A DNA stretch of 64,000 bases from NCBI GenBank assembly GCA_963734125.1, contig CAVTGB010000086.1:65818-129817 (forward strand), written 5' to 3'. The notes under the pieces are model-generated. The model was given only the letters and a program-made list of their open reading frames with translations, was not told the origin of the DNA and did not search any database. This document shows, one piece after another, positions 9,894 through 19,234 of the stretch. Within the stretch, counting starts at the first letter, position 1, and every line of letters begins with the position of its first letter. A program made the translations under genes and the position numbers. The stretch comes from DATARH01 sp963734125. GTDB lineage: Bacteria; Pseudomonadota; Alphaproteobacteria; ATCC43930; CGMCC-115725.

Positions 9894-9919
9894 GTCCCGG
9901 CCTTCGCCGGGATGACAAT
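9894..9919. repeat. Right arm of palindromic repeat interrupted by the IS element
   Basis: Arm 'cccggccttcgccgggatga' plus flanks, reverse complement of the arm at 8496-8523; see that entry. Confidence 0.75.
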
Positions 9920-9923
9920 ATTA

Positions 9924-10862
9924 TTAAACCTCAACTTTCGCGCCGGTGCGGCTGGTGATCAGGCCGTAGTGCTCGACGCGGCGGTGCTTCTCGAAGTTGA
10001 AGATCGTGCGCCGCAGGTAGTCGCCGAGTTCGAGATCGAGGGTCGCGGTGATGACCTCGTCGTCCTCGCCGAGCGCCGGGCGGCGATCTCGCCGGTCGGC
10101 GCGATGATCGCCGAGCCGCCGATCAGGCCGAACCCGTCTTCGGCGCCGCATTTGGCCGCCGCCAGCACCCAGGCCGCGTTCTGGTAGGCGCCGGCCTGCA
10201 TCGACAGCAGGTGATGGAACATCCGCAGATGCTCGGGCTCGCGGGTGTGGATGTTCTCGATCGGCGTGTTGTAGCCGAGCGCGACGATCTCGACCCCCTG
10301 CAGCCCCATGACCCGATAGGTCTCGGGCCAGCGCCGGTCGTTGCAGATGCACATGCCGACGACCGCGTCCAGCATCGCGCCACACGCTAAAGCCTTCGTT
10401 GCCGACATCGAAGTAGCGCTTTTCCAGATGCTGGAACGGCGCCTTCGGCAGGTGCTCGGAATGCCCGGGCAGGTGGATCTTGCGGTAGCGTCCGATGATT
10501 CGTCCGTCGGGATCGACCAGGATCGAGGTGTTGTAGTGGCGCGGCTCGCCCTTCTCCTCGGTCAGCTCGGCATAGCCGAGATAGAACCCGACGCCGAGCT
10601 CGCGCGGCGAGATCGAACAGCGGCCGGGTCTCCGGCGCCCGGCATCTCGCGCTCGAAATAGCGGTCGATCTCGGCCTGGTCGGTCATCCACCAGCGCGGA
10701 AAGAACGTCGTCAGCGCCAGCTCGGGAAAAACGACAAACCGAGCGCCGCTGGCCGTGCGCCTCGCGCAGCAGCGCCATCAGCCGCTTGACGACCGCCGCG
10801 CGGCTGTCGGCGAGATGGATCGGACCGAGCTGGGCAACGGCGGCGCGCAGTTTGCGGGACAT
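9924..10862 (-). pseudogene. N-carbamoyl-D-amino acid hydrolase (carbon-nitrogen hydrolase), frameshifted
   Basis: Nitrilase-superfamily enzyme that removes the carbamoyl group from N-carbamoyl amino acids. Starts 'MSRKLRAAVAQLGPIHLADS' at ATG 10862 behind aggaggaccccc. Pieces in different frames contain the catalytic Lys ('YRKIHLPG') and Cys ('MCICNDRRWPE'), then 'EHLRMFHHLLSMQAGAYQN'; the Glu region near 10,735 is scrambled by shifts. Indels lie near 10,735, 10,620, 10,385 and 10,090; corrected length is about 305 residues, as in known D-carbamoylases. Immediately downstream of a hydantoinase, its usual partner. Confidence 0.85.
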
Positions 10863-10889
10863 CGGGGGTCCTCCTTCAGACGCTGCGTT

Positions 10890-12357
10890 AAACAACGGCC
10901 CACCGGATGTCGCGGCGGCGAACTCGAGTTCCGGGTCGTGCGGCCGAGCGGTTTGGCGGCGTCGGAGAGGGCGCAGGGGAGGAAGTTGCCGCTGCCGCGC
11001 TCGGCGACGAGCTTGCCGTCATCGATGACGATGCGGCCGCGCGACAATACCGTGACCGGCCAGCCGGTGAGGTGCATCCCCTCATAGGGCGTGTAGCCGA
11101 CATTGTCGTGGATGTATCCCGCGCGCACGGTGACCTGGCGCTCCGGGTCCCAGATCGCGATGTCGGCGTCGCTGCCGACCGCGATCGTGCCCTTCTTCGG
11201 ATAGAGGCCGTAGATCTTGGCGGCGTTGGTCGCGGTCAGCGCGACAAAGCGGTTGAGGTCGATGCGGCCCTTGCCCGACCCCCTCGGAAAACAACAAGCG
11301 GCACGCGCAGTTCGATGCCGGGGACGCCGTTGGCGGTGTCCTTGAAGGTGGTCTTGTCGCCTTTCGGCAGTTTGCCGGTAGCGTCGATAGCGATAGGGCG
11401 CGTGGTCGGAGGAGAACACCTGGAAGGTGCCGTTGGAAAGCCCGCGCCACACCGCTTCCTGGCCCGCCTTATCGCGCGGCGGCGGCGAGCAGCAGAATTT
11501 GGTGCCTTCGAGGTCCATCGACGATGTCGTCGGCGGTCAGAAACAGATATTGCGGGCAGGTCTCGCCGTAGATCTTGAGGCCCTTGGTTTGCGCGTCGCG
11601 GATGACATCGATCGCCTCGGCGGCCGAGACGTGGACGATCAGGATCGGCACGTCGAGGAGTTGCGGACAGGGCGACCGCCCGGTTGGTCGCTTCGCCCTC
11701 GGCGATCCGGGCGTGGCAGACGGCGTGGTAGCGCGGCTGCGCCAGCCCGTTTTCCAGGAGCCGGTCGGCGAGCCACTGGATCATGTCGTGGTTTTCGGCA
11801 TGGACCATGACAAAGGCGCCCTCGCGCCGCGCCAACGGCGAGGATGTCGAGCATCTGGCGGTCGTCGAGCCGCAGGAGGTCGTAGGTCATGTAGACCTTG
11901 AACGAGGTGTAGCCGTCGCGGATCAGGGCCGGCAGTTCCTGCCCCAGCACGTGCTCGGAAGGGTCGGAGATGATCAGGTGGAAGGCGTAGTCGATCACCG
12001 CCTTGGGGCCGGGCCGCCTCGTGGTACTCCTCGACGACTTGGCGCAGCGACTGGCCGCGATGCTGGGCGGCGAAGGGAATGACCGTCGTCGTGCCGCCGA
12101 ACGCCGCCGACACCGTCGCGCTGTAGAAATCGTCGGCGCACATGATTCCAGCCGAGGAGCGCTGCTCGATATGGCAATGGCTGTCGATGCCGCCCGGGCA
12201 GAACCAGCCGGCCGCTCGCGTCGATCTCGCGCGCCCCCGGGCCGAGGCCCGCGCCGAGCGCGGCGACGATCCCGTCCTTGACGCCGACGTCGCATTGCGT
12301 TGTATCGGCGGCGGTCGCCACCGTGCCGTTGCGGATGACGAGATCGAAATCGGCCAT
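10890..12357 (-). pseudogene. Dihydropyrimidinase / D-hydantoinase, frameshifted
   Basis: Zinc amidohydrolase opening the hydantoin or dihydropyrimidine ring to an N-carbamoyl amino acid, the substrate of the next gene. ATG 12357 begins 'MADFDLVIRNGTVATAADT' after gggggaagag. Metal-site motifs are 'GIDSHCHIE', the carboxylated Lys in 'FKVYMTYD', 'VHAENHD', 'IVHVSA' and 'FSSDHAPY'. At least six single-base shifts occur, near 12,200, 12,010, 11,830, 11,665, 11,520 and 11,390. The exact 3' end is uncertain: a corrected frame reads into the carbamoylase start. Confidence 0.87.
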
Positions 12358-12427
12358 CGCTCTTCCCCCTGCTTGTCCAGCGGCGAACGTGACGCAGAAA
12401 ATACGCCGCCCGCCGCCCGAGCGCATC

Positions 12428-12506
12428 CGTCATTCCGGCGCAAGCGGGAACCCAGTACCAGCGTATCGTCGCCTGCCCTGGATGCCCGCTTTTGCGGGCA
12501 CGACGG
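12428..12506. repeat. Intergenic palindromic repeat doublet
   Basis: Inverted arms 'cgtcattccggcgcaagcgg' and 'cccgcttttgcgggcacgac' sit between the divergent hydantoinase and MFS genes. Same family as 6963-7041. Confidence 0.7.
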
Positions 12507-12552
12507 ATGAGTGATGGTTGCGTTCCGTGGCCCGTCGCGTCAGCATCCCGCG

Positions 12553-13761
12553 ATGTCACTGATCACGACGAGCCTCGAGCGGATTGCGGCGCCAGAGCGG
12601 CGCACGATGGGGATCGCCTGCGGCGCGCATGTGCTGCATGACGGCTTTACCGACCTCCTCTACGTGCTCCTACCGCTGTGGCAGGTCGAATTCGGCCTCG
12701 GCTACGCCGCGGTCGGCGCGTTGCGGGCGTTGTATTACGGCTCGATGGCGGCATTGCAGATGCCTTCCGGCTGGCTCGCCCTGCGCATCGGCGGTCCGCT
12801 GCTGCTCGGGATCGGCACCGCGCTCGCCGGTGTCGGGTTTCTGATCGCCGGGGCGAGCAGCGGCTTCCTACTGTTGGTCGTGGCGCTGATCATCGGCGGC
12901 GCCGGATCGAGCGTGCAGCATCCGATCAGCGCCCATCTCGTGGCCGAGGCCTTTGCCGGACCACGCTCGCGCGGCGCGCTCGCCGCCTACAATTTCTCTG
13001 GCGATCTCGGCAAGATGGCGTTCCCAGCGGCGACCGCCGGGCTCTTGATGATCTTGCCGTGGCGCGCGACGACCACCGTCATCGGCCTCATAGGTCTGGC
13101 CGCTGCCGCGGCGATCCTCAGCGTGCGCGGCCTTCCCCGCCGGTCGGCAAGCCGCGCTCCCTCGAACCAGGCCGAGACCGCAGCCAGGCCCAAGCCGGTC
13201 GGGCGCGGCTTTCCGCTGCTCTTGGCGATCGCGATGATCGACAGCGCGACGCGAATGGGATTTCTGACGTTCCTGCCGTTCCTGTTGAAGATGAAGGGCG
13301 CCGACCTGCCGATGATCGGCACCGCACTCACCCTCGTCTTCACCGGCGGCGCTGCGGGAAAACTGGTCTGCGGCTGGCTTGGCGTGCGGCTCGGCATGGT
13401 GCGGGCGACGATTCTGACCGAGGGATTGACCACCGCCCTGATCCTGATGCTGCTGCCGCTGCCGCTGGTGCCGGGCCTTACGCTGCTGCCGCTGATCGGG
13501 GTCGCGCTCAACGGTACCTCGTCGGTGCTCTACGGCACGGTTCCCGAGCTTGTCGCCCCCGAGCGCCGGCAGCGCGCGTTCGGTATCTTTTATACCGGCG
13601 GGGTCGGCGCCGGCGCGCTGGCGCCGGTCCTCTACGGCCTCGTCAGCGACCTCATCGATGTCCCGGTGATGATGATGCTGATCGCCGCCGTCGTGCTGGT
13701 CACCCTGCCGCTGACCTGGGCGCTGCGCCCGGTGTTGCGCCAAATCGCGGCACAGGGCTGA
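12553..13761 (+). CDS. MFS transporter, fosmidomycin-resistance-like
   Basis: About 402 residues with roughly twelve hydrophobic segments split by a charged central loop ('RSASRAPSNQAETAARPKPVGR', about residues 197-216). 'GAHVLHDGFTDLLYVLLP' at the N-terminus and 'GTVPELVAPERRQRAFGIFYT' in the C-half match the Fsr-like branch of the major facilitator superfamily. ATG 12553 is preferred over ATG 12511/12514, which lie against the repeat. Divergent from the hydantoinase operon, so it might move hydantoins or their products, but the substrate cannot be read from sequence. Confidence 0.85.
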   Translation: MSLITTSLERIAAPERRTMGIACGAHVLHDGFTDLLYVLLPLWQVEFGLGYAAVGALRALYYGSMAALQMPSGWLALRIGGPLLLGIGTALAGVGFLIAGASSGFLLLVVALIIGGAGSSVQHPISAHLVAEAFAGPRSRGALAAYNFSGDLGKMAFPAATAGLLMILPWRATTTVIGLIGLAAAAAILSVRGLPRRSASRAPSNQAETAARPKPVGRGFPLLLAIAMIDSATRMGFLTFLPFLLKMKGADLPMIGTALTLVFTGGAAGKLVCGWLGVRLGMVRATILTEGLTTALILMLLPLPLVPGLTLLPLIGVALNGTSSVLYGTVPELVAPERRQRAFGIFYTGGVGAGALAPVLYGLVSDLIDVPVMMMLIAAVVLVTLPLTWALRPVLRQIAAQG

Positions 13762-13831
13762 GCCAGCCCTCGACAATCGTGCCGGCGAAGGTATATTGGC
13801 TCCGAACAAAGCAGGAACTCAGGCGATCCCC

Positions 13832-14116
13832 ATGACCGAGCCGGCAACGCAACGCGAGACGGCTGCGCAATCCTATCGGGGCCGGGTGCTGGTCGCGGTG
13901 CCGCCGGGCGGGTTCGGTCCACAGCTCGCGGCAATTCAGGCCTGGCTCGACAGGCATTGCGGGCCGGCGGGTTGGGCATCGGCCCCGGCCGGGCTCGACG
14001 GTGTGTTCAATGACGCCGTCGCGTTCTATTTCGCCGACGAAGCCGATGCCCGAGCCTTTGTCGATCGGTTCTGCTGCGGCTATCGCACCCGGGTCGCGAT
14101 GATGGCGCCGCGATGA
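13832..14116 (+). CDS. Hypothetical protein, 94 residues
   Basis: Not recognised. ATG 13832; 'YRGRVLVAVPPGGFGPQL' followed by 'AIQAWLDRHCG' and 'VAFYFADEADARAFVDRFCC' suggests a small alpha/beta (ferredoxin-like) fold. Two Cys near the C-terminus. Same strand as, and 24 bases before, a TauE/SafE permease. No signal peptide. Confidence 0.55.
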   Translation: MTEPATQRETAAQSYRGRVLVAVPPGGFGPQLAAIQAWLDRHCGPAGWASAPAGLDGVFNDAVAFYFADEADARAFVDRFCCGYRTRVAMMAPR

Positions 14117-14140
14117 TGCCGCCGCGATGATGATGCAGCG

Positions 14141-14893
14141 GTGACCCCGGCCGACTGGGCCGGGTTGGCGGCGACGAGTTTTGCCGCGGCCCTGTTGCAA
14201 GCGGCCAACGGGTTCGGCTTTGCGGTGCTCGCCGCGCCGTTTTTTCTGCTGTTCGCCGCACCCGGCGCCGCGATCCAGCTTGTCATCATCGTCACCCTGG
14301 CGCTGTCGGTCGTGGTACTGCCCGGGGTGCAGCATCTGGTGCAAAAGCCGCTGCTCTTGCGCCTCTCGCTCGGCAGTCTGGCCGGGCTTCCGATCGGTCT
14401 CTTGGCCTTCAACCTGGCCGACCCGGTGCTGGTGCGCGCTGCCGCCGGGGCGATAATCGCGGTGTTCGCCGGCGTCTTGGCCGCCAACCATTGGCGCCGG
14501 CGGAGGGCCGCATTTGCCTTATCGACGGGCGGCGATCTCGCCACCGGCGCGATTTCGGGGGTCGCCACCGCGATGGTCGGCATGGCCGGCCCGCCGGTGC
14601 TGATCTATCTGATGCTGACCGGCGCCCCGCCGCGGGCGGTACGCGCGACATTGCTGACGTATTTCGCGCTGGTCTATGCGGCAACTCTCCTCGCGCATAT
14701 CGCTGCGATCGGGGTGCCGCGCGCGACCTGGATCGCCGCGGCGAGCCTCGTCCCGGTCGCCTGGGCCGGCGGCCTCGTCGGCCGCTGGGTCGCCGGCCGG
14801 CTCGGCAACGAAGCCGCCGCCAGCCTCGCGATCCTGGTGCTGGGCGCCGCCGGCCTCTATACCCTCGCCGCGGTGGCCCGGGTCGCGCTATAA
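14141..14893 (+). CDS. TauE/SafE-family membrane permease
   Basis: 250-residue integral membrane protein with about eight hydrophobic segments. The N-terminal 'AALLQAANGFGFAVLAAPFF' and mid-protein 'ISGVATAMVGMAGPPVLIYL' are the paired repeats of the sulfite/organosulfonate exporter family. GTG 14141 is the first possible start; no clear ribosome site. 23 bases separate it from the M20 hydrolase downstream, so they may be co-transcribed. Substrate unknown; members move sulfite, sulfoacetate or other small anions. Confidence 0.85.
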   Translation: MTPADWAGLAATSFAAALLQAANGFGFAVLAAPFFLLFAAPGAAIQLVIIVTLALSVVVLPGVQHLVQKPLLLRLSLGSLAGLPIGLLAFNLADPVLVRAAAGAIIAVFAGVLAANHWRRRRAAFALSTGGDLATGAISGVATAMVGMAGPPVLIYLMLTGAPPRAVRATLLTYFALVYAATLLAHIAAIGVPRATWIAAASLVPVAWAGGLVGRWVAGRLGNEAAASLAILVLGAAGLYTLAAVARVAL

Positions 14894-14916
14894 CCGCTCA
14901 TTCCACCCGAGGATCG

Positions 14917-16098
14917 ATGCCGATGCCCATTATCGAGGAAATTCGCGTTGGTCATGACGAACTGACCGCATGGCGCCGCGACATTCACGCCCACCCCGAA
15001 TTGGGGTTCGAGGAACAGCGCACCTCTGATCTCGTCGCCGAAAAGCTCGCCGCCTTTGGCATCGAGGTGCATCGCGGCATGGCGAAGACCGGGGTCGTCG
15101 GGCGCCTGCGGGTCGGCAACTCGCCGCGCGCGATCGGGCTCAGAGCCGACATGGATTGCCTGCCGATCCTGGAGGCCAACAGTTTTGCCCATCGCTCGCA
15201 ACACGCCGGCCGGATGCATGCCTGCGGCCATGACGGCCACACGACGATGCTGCTCGGCGCGGCGCGTCATCTTGCGCGGACCCGCAATTTCGACGGCACC
15301 GTGCATTTCATCTTCCAGCCGGCCGAAGAGGGCCTCGGCGGCGGCGCGGCGATGGTGAACGACGGGCTTTTCGACGAATTTCCGTGCGACGCGATTTTCG
15401 GCATGCACAACCGGCCGGGGCTCGCCATCGGCAAGTTCCAGATCCGCCCGGGAGCGATGATGGCGGGCGGCGCGTTTTTCGATATCGCAATCATCGGGAA
15501 GGGCGCCCACGGCGCGCGCCCGGAGGCCGGGGTCGATCCGGTGCTGGTCGGGAGCCACATCACAACGGCGCTCCAATCGATCGTCGCGCGCAATGTGCGT
15601 GCGGTCGACACTGTTGTCGTCAGCGTGACGCAAATCCATGGCGGCGACGCCTATAACGTCATCCCCGAGCGCGCCGTCTTGCGCGGCACCGTGCGCTGCT
15701 TCAGCCATACGACGATGGACCTTGTCGAAGAACGGATGCGGGCCATCGCCGAGGGCGTTGCCGGCGGTTTCGGCGCAACCGCCAGCCTCGATTTCCGCCG
15801 GCTGTTCCCGCCGCTCGTCAACCATGCCGACGAGACCCGCTTTATCGCCGACACCGCCGCCGAGCTGGTCGGCGAAGACAATGTCAACCGCCACGGCAAC
15901 CTCGTCATGGCGTCGGAGGATTTCTCCTACATGCTGGAGCGGGTGCCCGGCGCCTATATCCAGATCGGCAATGGCGACGGCGAGGGCGGGTGCGAAGTAC
16001 ACAACCCCGGCTACGATTTCAACGACGCCGCGCTGCCCTACGGTGCCGCCCTCTTCGTCCGCCTCGCCGAGCGCCGCCTCGCCCGAATGACGGGTTGA
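14917..16098 (+). CDS. M20 family amidohydrolase (hippurate hydrolase / aminoacylase type)
   Basis: 393-residue metallo-amidohydrolase. Motifs in order: 'WRRDIHAHPELGFEE', 'GLRADMDCLPI', 'MHACGHDGHTTMLLGAA' (metal ligands), 'FIFQPAEEG' with the catalytic Glu, 'GKGAHGARPEAGVDP', and the C-terminal 'MASEDFSYML'. Cleaves an N-acyl amino acid amide bond; exact substrate not readable. ATG 14917 or 14923 after a weak cgaggatcg. Intact. Confidence 0.9.
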   Translation: MPMPIIEEIRVGHDELTAWRRDIHAHPELGFEEQRTSDLVAEKLAAFGIEVHRGMAKTGVVGRLRVGNSPRAIGLRADMDCLPILEANSFAHRSQHAGRMHACGHDGHTTMLLGAARHLARTRNFDGTVHFIFQPAEEGLGGGAAMVNDGLFDEFPCDAIFGMHNRPGLAIGKFQIRPGAMMAGGAFFDIAIIGKGAHGARPEAGVDPVLVGSHITTALQSIVARNVRAVDTVVVSVTQIHGGDAYNVIPERAVLRGTVRCFSHTTMDLVEERMRAIAEGVAGGFGATASLDFRRLFPPLVNHADETRFIADTAAELVGEDNVNRHGNLVMASEDFSYMLERVPGAYIQIGNGDGEGGCEVHNPGYDFNDAALPYGAALFVRLAERRLARMTG

Positions 16099-16105
16099 GC
16101 CTGGT

Positions 16106-16501
16106 TTAGCCGGGTTTTGCCTCCAGGGCGCGACGAACGGCTTCCGGATCGCGGGCGATCACTGTGAGATAAGCGCGGGCCGGCTTGTCGGGCTCGGACC
16201 GGCCCTGCTCCCAATCGCGCAGCGTTCCAAGCGGGATGTGATACCGAGCGGCGAACTGCTCCTGCGTCAGCCCGAGCGCCCGCCGCAGCGTCTTGGTGCG
16301 AGGCACCCGGCGAGCGCGCCGGAATTCTTCGTCCGACATCGGCCGCCCGTCCGGGTCGCGCAGCGCCGCCGCGGCGATTTCCCCTTCGGTCATCGCAGTG
16401 AGCGGGCCCGGCACGGGCATCGGAATTTCGCTGCCGTCGGGCAGCACCCGATGCAATGTCCGGTCAGGGCGAGTTCTCACGATAATATCGATCTTGCTCA
16501 A
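16106..16501 (-). CDS. XRE-type HTH antitoxin of a BrnT pair
   Basis: About 131 residues. 'TKTLRRALGLTQEQFAARYH' then 'IPLGTLRDWEQGRSEPDKPA' is a lambda-repressor-type helix-turn-helix, so it probably represses its own operon. Start uncertain: TTG 16501 or GTG 16480, both inside the end of the toxin gene, so the two are translationally coupled. BrnT is classically paired with the ribbon-helix-helix BrnA; here the partner is XRE/COG2944-like instead. Confidence 0.75.
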   Translation of the reverse strand: MSKIDIIVRTRPDRTLHRVLPDGSEIPMPVPGPLTAMTEGEIAAAALRDPDGRPMSDEEFRRARRVPRTKTLRRALGLTQEQFAARYHIPLGTLRDWEQGRSEPDKPARAYLTVIARDPEAVRRALEAKPG

Positions 16502-16745
16502 TTCGTTCCGCTCGGCGGGCCGTGATGATCCGAATGTTCTCGCCGCGCTCAGTGTAAGCGACAAACAGCACCTCGCGCCGATACAAGCCGAGCAAGCCTA
16601 TCCGCTCCTCGCCGTAATTCTGGCGCTCATCGATCCACTCGACCGCGAACGGATCGAGGCAAGCGAGGGCAGCCTGCTCGAAACTAACCCCGTGCTCGAT
16701 GAGATTCCGGGCAGCCTTTTCCTCATCCCACTCGAAGCCGATCAT
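16464..16745 (-). CDS. BrnT-family toxin (ribonuclease)
   Basis: 93 residues. 'FEWDEEKAARNLIEHGVSF', 'EERIGLLGLYRREVLFVAYT' and 'IRIITARRAERIEQDRYY' match the BrnT toxin family (PF04365), a RelE-fold endoribonuclease that blocks translation. ATG 16745. Lies upstream of and overlaps the antitoxin (toxin first, as in brnTA). Confidence 0.85.
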   Translation of the reverse strand: MIGFEWDEEKAARNLIEHGVSFEQAALACLDPFAVEWIDERQNYGEERIGLLGLYRREVLFVAYTERGENIRIITARRAERIEQDRYYRENSP

Positions 16746-16892
16746 TTATACGGGTTATCAGTAGTCGTCGCAAGTGTCCAGCCGATCGGTGGTCGCCGTT
16801 TCGACCGGTTCGCCACTTCCGTCTTGCGCTCGGGGGCCGGGCCGGGGCACCGTATCGCCAGATTGCGTCAGAATGCGTTGTGGGAGGAAATG

Positions 16893-18126
16893 ATGGCTGA
16901 GATCGGCGTTGAGCTCGATTGTCTGGAAGGCATCAAGGTGGTGGATTTCACCCAGTTCGAGGCGGGGCCGTCTTGCACCGAGTTCGCTTGCCTGGCTCGG
17001 CGCCGAGGTGGTCAAGATCGAGAACCCGCTGACCGGCGATCCCGGCCGCCGCCAGCAGCCCGGCAAGCCCGACAACGACCCCTGGTATTTCCACCAGTTC
17101 AACGCCAACAAGAAGTCGCTGACCCTCAATCTCAAATCGCCGCGCGGTCTCGAAATCGTCAAGTCGCTGTTGAAACAGGCCGACGTCACGGTCGAGAACA
17201 TGGCGCCCGGCACGATCGAGCGCCTGGGGCTGAGCTATGACGAAGTAAAGAAAATCAACCCCGGCATCATCTATTGCCGCGTCAAGGGCTTCGGAACCGG
17301 AAGCCCGTATGAGAGATCGCTCGCCTTCGACATGATCGCGCAGGCCGCCGGCGGCACGTTCAGTGTCACCGGCGAAGCCGGCGAGCCGCCGACCAAGCCC
17401 GGCCCCTCCTTTGGCGACACCGGCACCGGCATGCTGATGGCGATCAGCATCCTGGGCGCCCTCTACAAGCGCCAGAAGACGGGGCAGGGCCGCCGTCTCG
17501 AAGTCGCCATGCAGGACGCGATGATCCATTACATGCGGGTGCCGTTCTCGCGCACCCAGCAGAGCGGCAAGGCGCAGGAGCGCAGCGGCTACAGCCACTC
17601 GACCCCGGGCGGGCTCGTGCCGTCGGCGCTCTATCCGTGCAAGCCCGGCGGCCCCAATGATTACGTCTATGTGTTCTGCAGCCGCGCCAACGCCGACCAC
17701 TGGCGGCGCTTGTTGAAGACGATCGGCCGCGAGGACCTGGTCGGCGACGCGCGCTATGACAGCGGAGGGGCGCGCAGCGAGCGTGCCGCCGAGGTCGACG
17801 AGCTGATTGCGACCTGGACCCGCCAGCACACCAAGGAAGAGGCGATGAAGATCATCGGCGCGGCTGGCGTCCCGGCGGGCGCCGTCTTCGATACGCTCGA
17901 ATTGATGAACGATCCCTCGCTCGCCGAGCGCGGCATCATGCAGACGATCGAGCATCCGACCACCGGCAAAGTGAAGATGCCGGCCTGGCCGGTGCGCTTT
18001 GACGGCACGCCGCCCCGGGTCAAGCCGTCACCGCTGTTGGGCCAGCACAACGCCGATGTGCTCGGCTCCTGGCTCGGCATGAGCGCCGGCGAGATCGACG
18101 CGCTGAAGGCCGAGGGGATCGTTTGA
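16893..18126 (+). pseudogene. CaiB/BaiF family (class III) CoA-transferase, one frameshift
   Basis: About 410 residues. N-terminal 'LEGIKVVDFTQFEAGPSC', then after a one-base insertion near 16,986 'LAWLGAEVVKIENP'. Further on: 'FHQFNANKKSLTLNLKSPRG', 'VENMAPGTIERLGLSY', and the catalytic Asp region 'LEVAMQDAMIHY'. Removing one c in 'gagttcgcttgcc' restores a single frame. Transfers CoA between carboxylic acids (succinyl-CoA, formyl-CoA or oxalyl-CoA types). ATG 16893 (or 16890) after gggagga. Possibly linked to the hydroxy-acid oxidases downstream (inference). Confidence 0.88.
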
Positions 18127-18163
18127 GGTTCCCTTCCGCCCCGCCCGGGGTGCGTGGCGCGGT

Positions 18164-18285
18164 GCGTCGTTCGAGGAGACGCGCCGGAGCTTGTCCTCGG
18201 GCCGGCCGCAGGCCGGACCCGTGGGGCGCTCCTCACGATGACGGGCGTTTTGATGGCGTCAAAGGCGGCCGTCATCCTGAGGTGC
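18164..18285. repeat. Intergenic repeats of the 'gtcatcctgagg' type
   Basis: 'gcgtcgttcgaggagacgcg' and 'ggggcgctcctcacgatgac' form an inverted pair with a GC-rich palindrome between them (gggccggccgcaggccgg). A partial third copy, 'ccgtcatcctgaggtgcc', is at 18268. Common intergenic repeat style in alphaproteobacteria. Confidence 0.6.
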
Positions 18286-18313
18286 CTCGCAATACAACAG
18301 CAGAGCCGGAAAC

Positions 18314-19189
18314 ATGAGTGAAGCAAAGCCCGAGCCAGCCGCGGCCAATGCCGAGATGCGGCGCTATTGGAATGAGGTTGCCGGGCCGCGCTGGGTCGGG
18401 CGCCAGGCGCTGCAGGAAGCCCGCAACGTCGAGATGCTGGCAATGCTCTTGGCGGGGGCACGGCCGAGCCCAGGCGAACAGGTGCTCGATATCGGCTGCG
18501 GCACCGGGGTCACGACCGAGCCGTACGCTCGGGCAGTGGCGCCGGGCGGCCACGTCACCGGCGTCGACATTTCGCGGCCGATGCTCGACGCGGCGCAGCA
18601 GCGTATGGCCGAGCGCGGCATTACCAACGTCACGCTGCTCCTTGCCGACGCCCAGGTCCACCCGTTTCCGCCGGCGAGCTTCGATCTGGTGACCTCGCGC
18701 TGCGGCGTCATGTTCTTCGCCGACCCTACCGCCGCCTTTCGCAATCTCTTGACCGCGCTGAAACCGGGCGCGCGGCTGTGCGTCGCGGTGTGGGCGGGCT
18801 TGAGCGAGAACACCCACTGGAGGATCCCGTTCGAGATTGCGGTACGCCGGCTCGGACCGCCGGCGCCGACGCCACCCCATGCGCCGGGGCCACACGTGTT
18901 TGGCGACCGCGATTACCTGCGCGGCGTCTTGACCGGGGCCGGCTTCGCCGACGCCGCGATCGAGCCGCGAGACTTCCATATCCACGGCGAAAACGTGGCG
19001 GTCGTCGCCGAACATGTCGGCATGTTTGGCGCCGTTCAGCGACTGATGGACGAGAAAGGCGCTGACGCGGCGGCACGTGAGGCGATCATCGCCGAAACCG
19101 AGACCGCGTTCGCCGCCTATGCCTTGCCAAATGGCGAGGTGCGCCTGCCGGCAACCTTCCTGCTCGTCACCGCGCGCCGCCCGACATAA
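18314..19189 (+). CDS. Class I SAM-dependent methyltransferase
   Basis: 291 residues, UbiE/type 11 methyltransferase fold. SAM motif I is 'VLDIGCGTGVTTEPYA', motif II 'HVTGVDISRPMLDAAQQR', then 'LLLADAQVHPFP' and 'FDLVTSRCGVMFFADP'. N-terminal 'EMRRYWNEVAGPRWVGRQ' is typical of small-molecule methyltransferases. Start ATG 18314. Substrate unknown. Not clearly operonic with its neighbours. Confidence 0.88.
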   Translation: MSEAKPEPAAANAEMRRYWNEVAGPRWVGRQALQEARNVEMLAMLLAGARPSPGEQVLDIGCGTGVTTEPYARAVAPGGHVTGVDISRPMLDAAQQRMAERGITNVTLLLADAQVHPFPPASFDLVTSRCGVMFFADPTAAFRNLLTALKPGARLCVAVWAGLSENTHWRIPFEIAVRRLGPPAPTPPHAPGPHVFGDRDYLRGVLTGAGFADAAIEPRDFHIHGENVAVVAEHVGMFGAVQRLMDEKGADAAAREAIIAETETAFAAYALPNGEVRLPATFLLVTARRPT

Positions 19190-19234
19190 AGACGCCCGCG
19201 CCATGATCGGCGCCCTTTAGCGAGAGCCATCCCG

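Noticed and set aside
16464..16745. BrnT toxin and its partner read as part of an abortive-infection system with neighbouring genes
   Set aside because: Flanking genes are metabolic and on the other strand; a plain toxin-antitoxin pair explains the data.
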